From the NCBI RefSeq assembly GCF_004307995.1, contig NZ_SIRE01000024.1, positions 103,626-167,625 on the forward strand: a stretch of 64,000 nt of DNA. Direction: 5' to 3'. The notes beneath the pieces are model-generated. The model saw nothing but the letters and a program-made list of their open reading frames with translations. It made no database searches and was not told the DNA's origin. Origin of the DNA: Paenibacillus thalictri. GTDB taxonomy: Bacteria; Bacillota; Bacilli; Paenibacillales; NBRC-103111. Shown here piece by piece: positions 51,905 through 61,188 of the stretch. How positions within the stretch are numbered: the first letter of the stretch is position 1; each line of letters starts with the position of its first letter. The translations under genes and the position numbers were made by a program.

Positions 51905-53539
51905 GTGGAACAACATGTATATTACCGAGTGCTCATTGTCGACGACGAGCCGCTGTTCAGACTTGCGCTGCGCACGCTGTTGAAGGAAAGCGGCCAGCCG
52001 TTCGAGATCGTTGCAGAGGCGTCGGATGGCGAGGAAGCGCTGCAGATGAAGGAGAAGCTTGCACCGCTGGACCTTGTTATTGTCGATATGAAGATGCCCC
52101 GTTTGAACGGTGTGGAATTGATCCGAAAATGGAAGGAACGCACTTCCGAATCGGAAACGATGCCGATTGTCATCGCGCTTAGCTCCTACCAGGACTACGT
52201 CTTTGTCCGCGAGGCTTTTCTGCTGGGCGCGCTTGATTACATCGTCAAGGTGGATATGGACGAGCAGCACGTCGTGCCGATGCTGCAGAAAGCCGCGGCC
52301 CAATTGGAGCAGCGCAAACGCAAACCCGCGGATTGGGCCGGAGAAACCGCGAAAAAAGAGCAGTTTTTAAAAGCGCTGCTGAGCCAGCCCGGCGCAGAAT
52401 CCGGCGTTGCGCTTGACCCGGGCGAGCCGTTTGCGGATCTGATGCGGACAAACGACCGTCTTGTCGCCGTCATTTCGTTTGACCGGCAGGACGCCAATTC
52501 GGCCTCCGATGCCGGAGAAGATACGCTTCGCTCCGTGCTGGAACAAGCGCTGCAGTCCAAGGGAATGCAAGCGGAAATTGCCCGGCTGGGGTCCGAGCAT
52601 GTGCTGCTTATGCACCGCACGGAAACACGCAGCTTTCTGTATTTGCGCAATCAGCTCAGCGAGCTGTTTACGGTCGTTCAGCGGCGTTTGATGCAATATG
52701 CCAACAAAAGCGTAACCGTCGGCGTGAGCGGCTCCGGCTTCAGGCCGTGGAGGGAGCTGTATCTGGAGGCGGTGACGGCGGCGCAGCTTCGCTTTTTTTG
52801 CGGCGGAGGCAAGCTGTTTTATCCCGATTCGCGCACTTCCTGGGAGTATACGCAAGCCCATAAGCTGATGCCGGAAGCGGTGTTTGCCGAGCATATGAGC
52901 GTTACCTTGGAAAGCTTGCACGAGCCGGATCCTGAAATGTGGAAGCGGAAATTCAGCGAATGGTCGGGTTTGGGTTTGCCTGCCTTGGACGAGCAGAAGG
53001 CGCGCGGCATGTTTGCCGATTCGCTCTGGAAGCTTGGGGCCCTGCTGCTGAGCCGGAACTGCAAGTGGGAGCAGTTGGCCGGGCCGTATAACCAGCCGTT
53101 TGTGTATTTGGACAACTGCGCAACGCTTGAACAGCTGTGGCAGCATTTCAGGCAGCTATTGGAAGCCGCCCATATGAAAATTCACGAGACTCCCATGTCG
53201 TCCGGAGGCGTGCTGCGCCAAGCGAAAACGTATATCGACAGGCATTACCAGGACGGCATCACGCTGACGCTGGTCAGCGAGTGGGTCGGGGTGAGCGAAA
53301 GCCATTTAAGTAAGCTTTTTGTGAAGGAGTCGGGAGAAAAATTTATCGATTATATGACCCGGCTGCGGATCAGGAAAGCGATTGAGCTGATGAAAACCGA
53401 TAAGAAGCTTTACGAAATTTCCGAAAGCGTCGGGTATCCGAACCCGGAGCATTTCAGCAGGGTGTTCAAAAAAGAAACCGGACTGAGTCCGGCCCAATAC
53501 CGCGAAAAGCTGGAACAACAAAAATCATCAAACAAATGA
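51905..53539 (+). CDS. YesN-type response regulator with AraC DNA-binding domain
   Basis: 544 residues. Receiver at 1-125 with DDE (13-15) and phospho-acceptor Asp61 (LVIVDMKMPRLNG). A variable middle follows, then an AraC double helix-turn-helix at about 440-540 (VSEWVGVSESHLSKLFVKE and LYEISESVGYPNPEHFSRVF). GTG 51905 is chosen: AAGGAG (51891-51896) is eight bases upstream, whereas GTG 51896 overlaps it. It should activate the binding protein and permease genes that follow 80 bp downstream. Confidence 0.92.
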   Translation: MEQHVYYRVLIVDDEPLFRLALRTLLKESGQPFEIVAEASDGEEALQMKEKLAPLDLVIVDMKMPRLNGVELIRKWKERTSESETMPIVIALSSYQDYVFVREAFLLGALDYIVKVDMDEQHVVPMLQKAAAQLEQRKRKPADWAGETAKKEQFLKALLSQPGAESGVALDPGEPFADLMRTNDRLVAVISFDRQDANSASDAGEDTLRSVLEQALQSKGMQAEIARLGSEHVLLMHRTETRSFLYLRNQLSELFTVVQRRLMQYANKSVTVGVSGSGFRPWRELYLEAVTAAQLRFFCGGGKLFYPDSRTSWEYTQAHKLMPEAVFAEHMSVTLESLHEPDPEMWKRKFSEWSGLGLPALDEQKARGMFADSLWKLGALLLSRNCKWEQLAGPYNQPFVYLDNCATLEQLWQHFRQLLEAAHMKIHETPMSSGGVLRQAKTYIDRHYQDGITLTLVSEWVGVSESHLSKLFVKESGEKFIDYMTRLRIRKAIELMKTDKKLYEISESVGYPNPEHFSRVFKKETGLSPAQYREKLEQQKSSNK

Positions 53540-53618
53540 CAAAAATCATCATCCCTAATCTTCCTGAAAAAGCGCAGAATGAAAATCGTAACTAACGAAA
53601 AAAAGGGGAGATATTACG

Positions 53619-54941
53619 ATGAAAAGCAATCGTTTTCATTTGGCGGTGTTAAGCGCGGTGCTGGTGCTTCCGGCATGTTCCGGCGGCGGGGGAACTGCTC
53701 CCGCGGCGACAGGTTCCGCTCCGGCCGCATCCGGCGCGGCTCCGGCTGCGCAAAGCGCATCAAAGGGCCCGGTGACGATCGAATTTGCCAGAGGAACCGA
53801 TACCAGCGGAGAGGTCGTTAAATCGATCGAACGGTTTAACAAATCCCATACGGATATACAGGTAAAATACGTGGAGCTGCCGTCCGTTCCCAACGAACAG
53901 CTGACCCGCTACACAACATGGTTTAACAGCAAAAGCAAAACGCCGGATCTGCTGCTGATGGACGTGACCTGGCCGAAAATGTTTGCCTCAGCCGGTTGGA
54001 TTGCGCCGATCGACGAATACGTAAACGCCGATTATTTAAAGCAGTTTTATCCTGCCGCCGTTGACGTCGCCAAAATCGACGGGAAGCAATACGGCATCCA
54101 AGGCTGGATGGACGTCGGCATGCTTTATTACCGCAAGGATTTGCTGGACAAATACAACCAGAAGGTGCCGACCACGTGGAGCGAGCTGGAGAAGGTAGCT
54201 TCGGAAATTTTGAAACAGGAGAAAGACCCGAACTTGACCGGTTATGTGTTCCAAGGGGCCAAAATCGAAGGCGCCACGATCAACTGGCTGGAATATTTAT
54301 GGGGAGCGGGCGGAGACGTATTTGACGCTTCGAAAAAAATCAAGGTCGATACGCCGCAAGGCACAACGGCGATGAAGCAAATGCATTCCCTTGTCCACCA
54401 GTCCAAAGTATCGCCGGTCAGCGTCGCTACATCCAATCCGAACGACAATCAAATTGTTTTTGGCAACGGAAACTCAATCTTTATGAGAGCATGGCCTAAC
54501 GCTTATGCCGGACTGAAAGAGACCAAGGCGGCGGGTAAATACGACGTTACATCGATGCCTAAATTCGAGGGCGGCGAAAGCCACGGCAGCACGGGCGGCT
54601 GGGTGTATGCGATCAACAGCAGCTCGGAGCACAAGAAGGAAGCTGCCGAAGTGATGAAGTTTTTCATGTCCGACGCCGAGCAGAAATCGCTGCTGCTGAA
54701 CGCCGGCTCCATTCCGACAAATCGTAAAGCGCTTACAGATCCTGAAGTTATTTCTAAAGAGCCGGTCATTCAGAAAATCCAGGCCTTTATGGAAAACGCC
54801 AAGAGCCGTCCGGCGCTGCGCGCTTACGAGCAGTTCAGCCGCGCGATGCAAACGGAAATTAATCTGGTGCTGAACGGCCAGAAGGATCCCGAGCAGGCGA
54901 TCAAAGACGCGCAGAAAGAAATCGATAAAATCAAAGAATAG
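53619..54941 (+). CDS. Sugar-binding lipoprotein (family 1, MalE/UgpB-like)
   Basis: 440 residues. Signal peptide with lipobox LPAC (Cys20), then an Ala/Pro/Ser-rich linker. TIEFARGTDTSGEVVKSIERFN, LLLMDVTWPKMFASAGWIAP and VLNGQKDPEQAIKDAQKEIDK are typical of cluster-D binding proteins. ATG 53619 follows AAAAGGGGAG. Supplies ligand to the two permeases of module B. Confidence 0.92.
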   Translation: MKSNRFHLAVLSAVLVLPACSGGGGTAPAATGSAPAASGAAPAAQSASKGPVTIEFARGTDTSGEVVKSIERFNKSHTDIQVKYVELPSVPNEQLTRYTTWFNSKSKTPDLLLMDVTWPKMFASAGWIAPIDEYVNADYLKQFYPAAVDVAKIDGKQYGIQGWMDVGMLYYRKDLLDKYNQKVPTTWSELEKVASEILKQEKDPNLTGYVFQGAKIEGATINWLEYLWGAGGDVFDASKKIKVDTPQGTTAMKQMHSLVHQSKVSPVSVATSNPNDNQIVFGNGNSIFMRAWPNAYAGLKETKAAGKYDVTSMPKFEGGESHGSTGGWVYAINSSSEHKKEAAEVMKFFMSDAEQKSLLLNAGSIPTNRKALTDPEVISKEPVIQKIQAFMENAKSRPALRAYEQFSRAMQTEINLVLNGQKDPEQAIKDAQKEIDKIKE

Positions 54942-54952
54942 GGGGCATGCCG

Positions 54953-55882
54953 GTGTCTACTCCAACTGTGTCTGCAAACTTGCATGCTCCCGGGCGGAAA
55001 AAAAGCAGGCGCTTAAGCGATAAGGCGCTGGCCATGGCGCTGATCGCCCCGCCGCTGCTGTTTCTGCTCGCTTTTACGCTGTATCCGATCGCTCGTGTGT
55101 TTTGGATGTCGCTGCATCAAATCTCGGTGACCCAGCCTTGGCTGGGCACTCCTTTTATCGGGCTCGACAATTATGCGGAGGCGCTGAAGGACAGCCGGTT
55201 TTGGCAGTCCACGTGGTTTACGCTTGCTTTTTCCCTGATTACGGTTGTCTTCGAAATTGTCTTTGGCCTGCTGCTGGCGATGGTCGCCAACAAAACGTTC
55301 CGGTTTCGCGGGTTCGTGCGTGCGGCGATTTTGTTTCCTTGGGCGCTTCCGGCCGTGACCAACGCGCTGACTTGGAGATGGATGTTTAACGCCGATTACG
55401 GCTTGTTTAACGGCATGCTGCTGCAGTTCGGCTGGATCGATCAAAAAATCCAATGGCTCGGCAGTACCGGCTTTGCTTTTACCGCAATCTGTATCGTCGC
55501 CATCTGGAAAACATCGTCGTTTATGGCGATCATTTTGCTCGGCGGACTGCAGTCGATCTCCAGCGACATTTATGAAGCCTCCCATATCGACGGGGCGAGC
55601 CGGGTGCAGGCGTTTTTTCTGATTACGCTGCCCTTGCTCAAAAACGTGTTCCTTGTCGCTTTGGTACTGCGTACGATGCATTCGCTGCAGGCGTTTGACC
55701 TGATGTATGCGTTAACCCAAGGGGGGCCGGGCAATTCGACGGAATCGCTGCCGATGTACATTCATACGAAAGCTTTTGTCGATATGGAATGGGGTTACGG
55801 CTCCGCGCTGGGCGTACTGCTGTTTGTGCTGATTTTTGCGATTTCGATGATTTATCTTAAATTTCTGTATGATCCGGACTAA
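54953..55882 (+). CDS. Sugar ABC permease, MalF/UgpA-type
   Basis: 309 residues, six membrane segments. ALMALIAPPLLFLLAFTLYPI-like TM1 and the EAA loop EASHIDGASRVQAFFLITLPL are present, with ALTQGGPGNSTESLPMYIH near the end. GTG 54953 is preferred over ATG 54947 because GGGGG at 54941-54945 leaves only one base before the ATG. First permease of module B. Confidence 0.92.
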   Translation: MSTPTVSANLHAPGRKKSRRLSDKALAMALIAPPLLFLLAFTLYPIARVFWMSLHQISVTQPWLGTPFIGLDNYAEALKDSRFWQSTWFTLAFSLITVVFEIVFGLLLAMVANKTFRFRGFVRAAILFPWALPAVTNALTWRWMFNADYGLFNGMLLQFGWIDQKIQWLGSTGFAFTAICIVAIWKTSSFMAIILLGGLQSISSDIYEASHIDGASRVQAFFLITLPLLKNVFLVALVLRTMHSLQAFDLMYALTQGGPGNSTESLPMYIHTKAFVDMEWGYGSALGVLLFVLIFAISMIYLKFLYDPD

Positions 55883-55896
55883 AGGAGGGGAGAAAC

Positions 55897-56724
55897 ATGG
55901 CTGCTTCCGTGAAAAAAACGATATTTACGCTGACTGTCCTTTTTCTCGTCGTATTGTCTTTCTTCCCGTTGTATTGGCTGTTTGTATCCTCGCTGAAGCC
56001 GGCTGACCAATTGTTCGACATGCCGCCGAAATGGTATACGCTGACGCCGACGCTGAAACATTACATCGCGGCGTTTAAGACGCAGCCCTTGGGGCTTTAT
56101 TATCGGAACAGCACGATTGTTGCAGTGATTACGCTGCTGATCTCGCTTGTGTTTGGCTGCATGATCGCTTACCCGGTAGCCCGGCTGAAGTTTCGCGGCA
56201 AATCCGTGGTGCTGATGCTTGTCGCGGCAACCTCGATGTTTCCGGCGATGACAATGGTGCTGCCGATTTTCACCGCGCTGCGCGATATCGGGCTGCTGAA
56301 CTCTTATGTGGGGTTGGGCTTGACCCATGCGGCGTTTTCGCTGCCGATGGTTGTCTGGCTGCTCTCCGCGCTATTCAAGGAGGTTCCGGCAGAGTTGGAG
56401 GACGCCGCGTTGATCGACGGTTATAATCGGCTGCAGGCGTTCCTGAATATCATGCTGCCGCTGGCCGCTCCGGCTATGGCGACCGCGGCGATTCTTGTTT
56501 TTGTCAACAGCTGGAATGAATTTTTGTTCTCGTTTACTATGATGTCTGAAGCGGCCAAACGCACGCTTCCGGTCGGCATTATGATGTTCCCCGGAGAGTT
56601 TGAGTTCCCGTGGGCTACGATTTCGGCGGCTATCGTCGTATCGGTCGTGCCGCTCGTGCTTGTGATTTTGCTGTTCCAGAAGCAGGTTGTGCAAGGTTTG
56701 ACCAACGGCGCAGTCAAAGGCTGA
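55897..56724 (+). CDS. Sugar ABC permease, MalG/UgpE-type
   Basis: 275 residues. FPLYWLFVSSLKPADQLF, YRNSTIVAVITLLISLVFGCMIAYPVARLKF and the EAA loop ELEDAALIDGYNRLQAFLNIMLPL match the MalG branch. ATG 55897 follows AAAGGAGGGG. Forms the channel with the preceding permease; no ATPase is encoded in the module. Confidence 0.93.
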   Translation: MAASVKKTIFTLTVLFLVVLSFFPLYWLFVSSLKPADQLFDMPPKWYTLTPTLKHYIAAFKTQPLGLYYRNSTIVAVITLLISLVFGCMIAYPVARLKFRGKSVVLMLVAATSMFPAMTMVLPIFTALRDIGLLNSYVGLGLTHAAFSLPMVVWLLSALFKEVPAELEDAALIDGYNRLQAFLNIMLPLAAPAMATAAILVFVNSWNEFLFSFTMMSEAAKRTLPVGIMMFPGEFEFPWATISAAIVVSVVPLVLVILLFQKQVVQGLTNGAVKG

Positions 56725-56768
56725 TTTTTCTGCAAAAATATAAGGTGATTCAGGAGGAAGACAAACGG

Positions 56769-58232
56769 ATGAGAATGCTGCTGCTTGACCTTGATTCTTT
56801 AAGCCCCGATCATCTGGGCTGTTACGGATACCATCGCAATACTTCGCCGAATATCGACCGGATCGCGCAGCAAGCGGTCCGCTTCGAGAACTACTACACT
56901 TCCGACGCTCCTTGCTCGCCGTCTCGGGCGGCGCTGATGTCCGGGCGGTTCGGAATCAACAACGGCATCGTCGGCCACGGCGGCACGGCGGGGGATATGC
57001 GGCATGAAGGCGCTTCGCGCGGTTTTCGGGATGCGCTGGCGCGTGAAAGCCTGCCTGCGCTGCTGCGTGCGGCGGGACTTAAAACGGTGCTGTTCAGCCC
57101 GTTTGGTGAAAGGCATTCCCAATGGACGTTTTATGCCGGTTTTTCGGAAATGCACAACACCGGCAACGGGGGAATGGAGTCGGCCGAAGAGGTGACCCCG
57201 CATGTGCTCGACTGGATTGAACGCAATGCGGCGCAGGACGACTGGTTTCTGTACGTCAACTATTGGGACCCCCATACGCCATACCGGGCCCCTGAGGAGT
57301 TCGGGAATCCGTTTGCGGAAGAACCGCTGCCGGAATGGATTACGGAAGAGGTGCTGGAGCGGCATAAGCAGAAAGTCGGACCACACAGCGCCCGCGACAT
57401 CAATATGTACGATAACCGCACAAACCCGCAATATCCGCGCCATCCCGGCGAAATTCTCGACATGGACGGCATGCGGCGAATGATTGACGGTTACGACTGC
57501 GGCATCCGGTACATGGACGAACATATCGGCCGGCTGTTCGAAGCGTTTCAGCGCCAAGGCGTCATGGACGATCTTGTTATCGTCATCACCGCCGATCACG
57601 GCGAAAATATGGGACAGCTGGGCATCTACGGAGAGCACGGCACAGCCGATCAAGGCACATGCCACATCCCGATGATTGTGCGCTGGCCGGGAGTAACACG
57701 CCCGCATGTGGACAAGGGGCTGCATTATCATCTCGATTTGGCGCCCACGTTGGCCGAGCTGCTGCAGCAAGACGCGTCGCCACGCTGGGACGGGCAAAGT
57801 TATGCCGCAGCTTTGACGGAAGGAGCGGACTGCGGGCGCGATTATGTGGTTGTATCCCAATGCGCTCACGTCTGTCAAAGAAGCGTACGGTTTGGCGATT
57901 GGATGTACATGCGCACCTATCACGATGGTTACCACATGTTCCCGAAAGAAATGTTGTTTAATCTCAAAGACGATCCGTTCGAGCAAAACGACGTGGCGGC
58001 TGCGAATTTCGGTGTTTGTAAGGACGGGGTTTATTATTTGAACGAATGGCACGATGCGAGAATGAACGCGATGCCGTATGCGACCGATCCGTTATGGACC
58101 GTCATGAAAGAGGGAGGACCGTTTCATGCCAAAGGCCATCTTCAGGCTTATGCGGAGCGGCTGGAGCAATCGGAGCGCGGCGGCGCTGTAGAGGAATTGA
58201 AGCGGCGGCATCCGGGGGAATTTGCCAAATAG
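56769..58232 (+). CDS. Cytoplasmic Cys-type sulfatase
   Basis: 487 residues, no signal peptide. The formylglycine motif APCSPSRAALMSGR puts the modified residue at Cys49. DLDSLSPDHLGCYGY supplies N-terminal metal ligands, NYWDPHTPY and VIVITADHGENMGQLGIYGEHGT the later ones. ATG 56769 has AGGAGG at 56752-56757; the longer reading from 56610 overlaps the permease and is not credible. Aerobic (FGE) or radical-SAM (anSME) maturase is required and must be elsewhere. Next to a fucosidase it probably desulfates imported oligosaccharides. Confidence 0.9.
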   Translation: MRMLLLDLDSLSPDHLGCYGYHRNTSPNIDRIAQQAVRFENYYTSDAPCSPSRAALMSGRFGINNGIVGHGGTAGDMRHEGASRGFRDALARESLPALLRAAGLKTVLFSPFGERHSQWTFYAGFSEMHNTGNGGMESAEEVTPHVLDWIERNAAQDDWFLYVNYWDPHTPYRAPEEFGNPFAEEPLPEWITEEVLERHKQKVGPHSARDINMYDNRTNPQYPRHPGEILDMDGMRRMIDGYDCGIRYMDEHIGRLFEAFQRQGVMDDLVIVITADHGENMGQLGIYGEHGTADQGTCHIPMIVRWPGVTRPHVDKGLHYHLDLAPTLAELLQQDASPRWDGQSYAAALTEGADCGRDYVVVSQCAHVCQRSVRFGDWMYMRTYHDGYHMFPKEMLFNLKDDPFEQNDVAAANFGVCKDGVYYLNEWHDARMNAMPYATDPLWTVMKEGGPFHAKGHLQAYAERLEQSERGGAVEELKRRHPGEFAK

Positions 58233-58370
58233 GCAGTGGGGATGGATTCGCCGCAATGACCTTACGATTGTGCAAAGAACGGAGAGGATTAGACATTTTC
58301 TTGCCGGGACAATACGCCTATACTTCTTATGATGGATTTCATTAACGGAGTAAAGGAGTGTTAAACGGAT

Positions 58371-59639
58371 ATGATTCCCAGGTTTAAAGATGCGCGAGAT
58401 GTGTTTTTTGAAAGACGGTTCGGCATGTTTGTTCATTGGGGCCTCTATGCTGTACCGGCTTGGCACGAGCAACTGCTGTGGCGGGGCAAAATGAAGCGCA
58501 GCGAATATGAGAAGCTGATTCATCAGTTTAACCCTACGGAATTTGATCCGGATGCGTGGCTGGATTTGGCCGAAGAAGCGGGGATGCAGTACATTTGTTT
58601 CACGACCAAACATCATGACGGTTTCTGCATGTGGGATACCCGGCATACCGATTACAATGTAATGAACACGCCGTACGGCAAAGATATTTTGGGCATGCTG
58701 GCCGAGGCTTGCCGCCGGCGCAACTTCCCGCTTAGCTTGTATTATTCGTGCCCGGACTGGCACCATCCGAATTACCCAAACGAAGGCCGACATCATGAAA
58801 TGTTCGGGCCGCGCGCCGGCGATGAGCCGGATATTGAGCGTTATTATGCTTTTGTTAAAAATCAGATTGAGGAGTTGTGCACGAACTACGGCCCAATTTA
58901 TCAGCTGTTCTGGGACGTGAATGTCGCGGAATATTGGGAGCCGGGTATCAATGATTGGGTGCGGTCAATGCAGCCGGGTATTCTCATCAACGACCGCGGT
59001 CCAGGCCCGGGAGATTACAGCACGCCGGAACGGCATGTGCCGGAAGGCAGCGGGTTCAGCAAACCGACCGAGGCGTGTCAGGCGTTAGGCCGGGAAAGCT
59101 GGGGTTTCAAGAACGACGAAGATTATTATTCGAACAAGTTCATCATGCAAAGTATCGACAAAATATTAGCGATGGGCGGCAATTATTTGCTTAATGTCGG
59201 TCCGAAACCGGACGGAACGATTGCGTCCGAAAATGTGGAGGCTCTGCAGGCTATCGGTGCCTGGTACGGCAAAGTGAAAGAAGCGTTTGACGGTGCGATT
59301 CCCGCATCCTACATGGTGCACAAGGACGAAATTATGATCGCAGGCTCCCAGCATAAGGTCGAGCGGGACCAAGTGCTGGTCACAAGAAAAGGAAACACGG
59401 TATACATCCACTTGTACCGCGACCCGCAAAGCAACTCGATCGTGTTGAAACCGCTAGATACACTGCCAAAACGCTCCGTGCTGCTGAATGACGGACGGGA
59501 GCTGGAAGCGACCGTCGACATGATTCCGTGGTATTGGACGGAACGGCCGTATTTGCGGGTTCGCGGGCTGCCGGTCAATGAATCGACGGGAACTGTGATG
59601 GTTATCAAGCTGGAGTTCGATGAAGCGATTTGTGAATGA
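58371..59639 (+). CDS. Alpha-L-fucosidase, GH29 (short form)
   Basis: 422 residues, cytoplasmic. RRFGMFVHWGLYAVPAWHEQ, CFTTKHHDGFCMWDTRHTDYN and GPIYQLFWDVN define GH29, with Asp182 the expected nucleophile. It is about 160 residues shorter than the fucosidase of module A, having only a small C-terminal beta domain. ATG 58371 with AAAGGAG upstream. Separated from the sulfatase by 138 bp without a terminator, so likely in the same operon. It may act after the sulfatase on the same substrate. Confidence 0.93.
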   Translation: MIPRFKDARDVFFERRFGMFVHWGLYAVPAWHEQLLWRGKMKRSEYEKLIHQFNPTEFDPDAWLDLAEEAGMQYICFTTKHHDGFCMWDTRHTDYNVMNTPYGKDILGMLAEACRRRNFPLSLYYSCPDWHHPNYPNEGRHHEMFGPRAGDEPDIERYYAFVKNQIEELCTNYGPIYQLFWDVNVAEYWEPGINDWVRSMQPGILINDRGPGPGDYSTPERHVPEGSGFSKPTEACQALGRESWGFKNDEDYYSNKFIMQSIDKILAMGGNYLLNVGPKPDGTIASENVEALQAIGAWYGKVKEAFDGAIPASYMVHKDEIMIAGSQHKVERDQVLVTRKGNTVYIHLYRDPQSNSIVLKPLDTLPKRSVLLNDGRELEATVDMIPWYWTERPYLRVRGLPVNESTGTVMVIKLEFDEAICE

Positions 59640-59648
59640 TAAATAATT

Positions 59649-59693
59649 AAAAACCCCTCTCTCGAATGTATCGTGTTGGAGAAAGGGGTTTTT
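59649..59693. terminator. Bidirectional terminator between fucosidase and isochorismatase-like gene
   Basis: AAAAACCCC ... CTC pairs with GAG ... GGGGTTTTT across a 20-base inner region (59649-59693). T-runs occur on both strands, serving the convergent genes. Confidence 0.85.
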
Positions 59694-59704
59694 GCGCGTT
59701 AATG

Positions 59705-60409
59705 TTATTTAACTTCTATTAAAGAAGCTTTGGTCAGTGTGGCGCGGTTTCTTGTCCCCGGGCTGTTCAGCATGTGCCAAGCCGTATACTGCTCGGCGAA
59801 CAAACTGTCGGAGGACATGCCGTCTACGGGTACGGCAATGTTGTAACCCCGGATGGCGGCAGCGACTGCTGTATGCAGCACGGCTCCCTGAGCTACGGTC
59901 CCTGTGACGATCACGTTTTTGATCCCCTTGTCCTTTAATATGTTGTCCAAATCCGTGTTGTAAAATTTATCGACGCTTGATTTTACGATGGGATCGCTAG
60001 CTGTCGGAGCAAGCTCGTCCACGATGTCTTCGGGTTTAGCCGTTGAGGTTAAACTGTATACGACCGGCATTCCGTTTGCCCTGGCCAATTCGAGCAGCTG
60101 CTTCACTTTGGGAATCGAGGCTGCGCAACGTGGACGCACCTCCGCGGTACAAGAGTTTTTCTGGATGTCGAGAATCAAAAGCGCCGTCGTTTTTGTATCT
60201 TCTATTATGTAAGGTTTCAGCTCGGGGGCCGAAGGCGGTTCTATGCTGTTCCATTCATCGATGATCGTTGGTTCTTCCGCAGGTTCATTTAGCGTTGTTT
60301 CTTCGGAGTGTACCTGACTCGCTGGCGTTTCCGGCGAATCAAATGCAAATAAAACAAGCGATGATGCGAGCAGCAAAGCAAGCAGCAAACAAGGTTTGTT
60401 TCTCTTCAT
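59705..60409 (-). CDS. Exported isochorismatase-fold protein lacking the catalytic cysteine
   Basis: 234 residues. Signal peptide or anchor at about 6-23, an acidic Pro/Glu/Thr-rich linker to about 65, then a cysteine-hydrolase fold. Asp81 (LLILDIQ) and Lys148 (SVDKFYNT) of the triad are in place, but the position of the usual Cys (VTGxxxxxCVL) is Ala176 in VTGTVAQGAVLHTA. The end VPVDGMSSDSLFAEQYTAWHML is conserved-looking. It could be a binding protein or a hydrolase with another nucleophile. Minus-strand ATG 60409 is preceded by GAGGC. Confidence 0.82.
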   Translation of the reverse strand: MKRNKPCLLLALLLASSLVLFAFDSPETPASQVHSEETTLNEPAEEPTIIDEWNSIEPPSAPELKPYIIEDTKTTALLILDIQKNSCTAEVRPRCAASIPKVKQLLELARANGMPVVYSLTSTAKPEDIVDELAPTASDPIVKSSVDKFYNTDLDNILKDKGIKNVIVTGTVAQGAVLHTAVAAAIRGYNIAVPVDGMSSDSLFAEQYTAWHMLNSPGTRNRATLTKASLIEVK

Positions 60410-60480
60410 CGATCAAGCCTCCCAAATAGATAGATTCATGTAATCATTCGTTGTGTCCTGAACAATTCCTGTTAAGTGCA

Positions 60481-60547
60481 CGAGCTTTTCTTTAATTATA
60501 ACGAGCTTCTCTTTAAGGTTATTTCTAAGGTTATTTGAGTTATTTCT
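60481..60547. repeat. Short direct repeats upstream of the isochorismatase-like gene
   Basis: CGAGCTTTTCTTTAA (60481) recurs as CGAGCTTCTCTTTAA (60502), 21 bp apart. It is followed by AAGGTTATTT at two sites about 12 bp apart and a related AGTTATTT. On the minus strand this lies in the promoter region and includes a TATAAT (complement of 60496-60501). Confidence 0.5.
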
Positions 60548-60690
60548 ATAATAAAATTGTAGCGAAAACTTGCAGGCACACTGGGCAGCACCGGCCACAC
60601 ATTAAGACGCCAAGTCCGGCCGATCCGGCCGCGCGCAGCGTCAGTTGGGTTCATACTTTAAGCTTGGGGCCAACTCGACAGTAGAGCCAA

Positions 60691-60809
60691 GGAATGAGCC
60701 TGGGGTGGAAAAGCGAAGCGGCCGCGTTTAAAATCATGGCCCGACCTTTTCTAATTTTCAATTCAAGGGCCATGATTTTAATTGGCGGTTGGAACCCAAG
60801 GCTCATTCC
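60691..60809. repeat. 119-bp imperfect palindrome, MITE-like or structured RNA
   Basis: Outer arms GGAATGAGCCTGGGGT (60691-60706) and AACCCAAGGCTCATTCC (60793-60809), and perfect 15-bp inner arms TTAAAATCATGGCCC (60728-60742) and its complement (60767-60781). Between them lie unpaired segments of different length. No transposase or target duplication was found. A 72-residue minus-strand ORF spanning it (60651-60869) has no convincing start and is probably a by-product. Confidence 0.65.
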
Positions 60810-61027
60810 CATCCAACGCGCCTGAAGTATCTTAAAGCACCGAACCGCTATATCGCCCAGCACGTACAAAAACCGTGGTGAATTTGGGTCAGTCTAGCGC
60901 CCGCCGCAACCAATAACCGCACGAGGCACCAATCGATTTTCGCGGATTAGCACCACAAATGGTCGGCTGCCAATGACATTCCTTCCATGGGAGATTCTTT
61001 GCGATGACTCGGCGGATAAAATCATAG

Positions 61028-61188
61028 TATACTCATTCATGTAGCAAGCGAGACGCGATAGTGATAGACGAGCTGATAGATCCGATGCCCCACCGACAGG
61101 TTGACAGGTTGCATCACTCGTACAATTCGTGCTTGCTTTTTGTTTTGCCCAAATCAAAAAAATCCCACTACATGGAGGTACTTCACAT
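61028..61188 (+). promoter_or_regulatory. Leader and candidate promoter of the S-layer gene
   Basis: TATACT at 61028-61033 is a possible -10 box with a weak TGACTC 17 bases upstream. A leader of about 150 bases would follow, including the direct repeat GACAGGTTGACAGGTTG (61095-61111) and a GGAGG site at 61174-61178. Long stable leaders are usual for S-layer genes; the exact start is uncertain. Confidence 0.35.

Noticed and set aside
56610..56768. N-terminal extension of the sulfatase
   Set aside because: It lies inside the preceding permease gene in another frame; AGGAGG at 56752-56757 fits ATG 56769.
60651..60869. 72-residue minus-strand ORF
   Set aside because: It spans the whole nested palindrome and has no ribosome binding site; the reading frame is most likely a by-product of the repeat.
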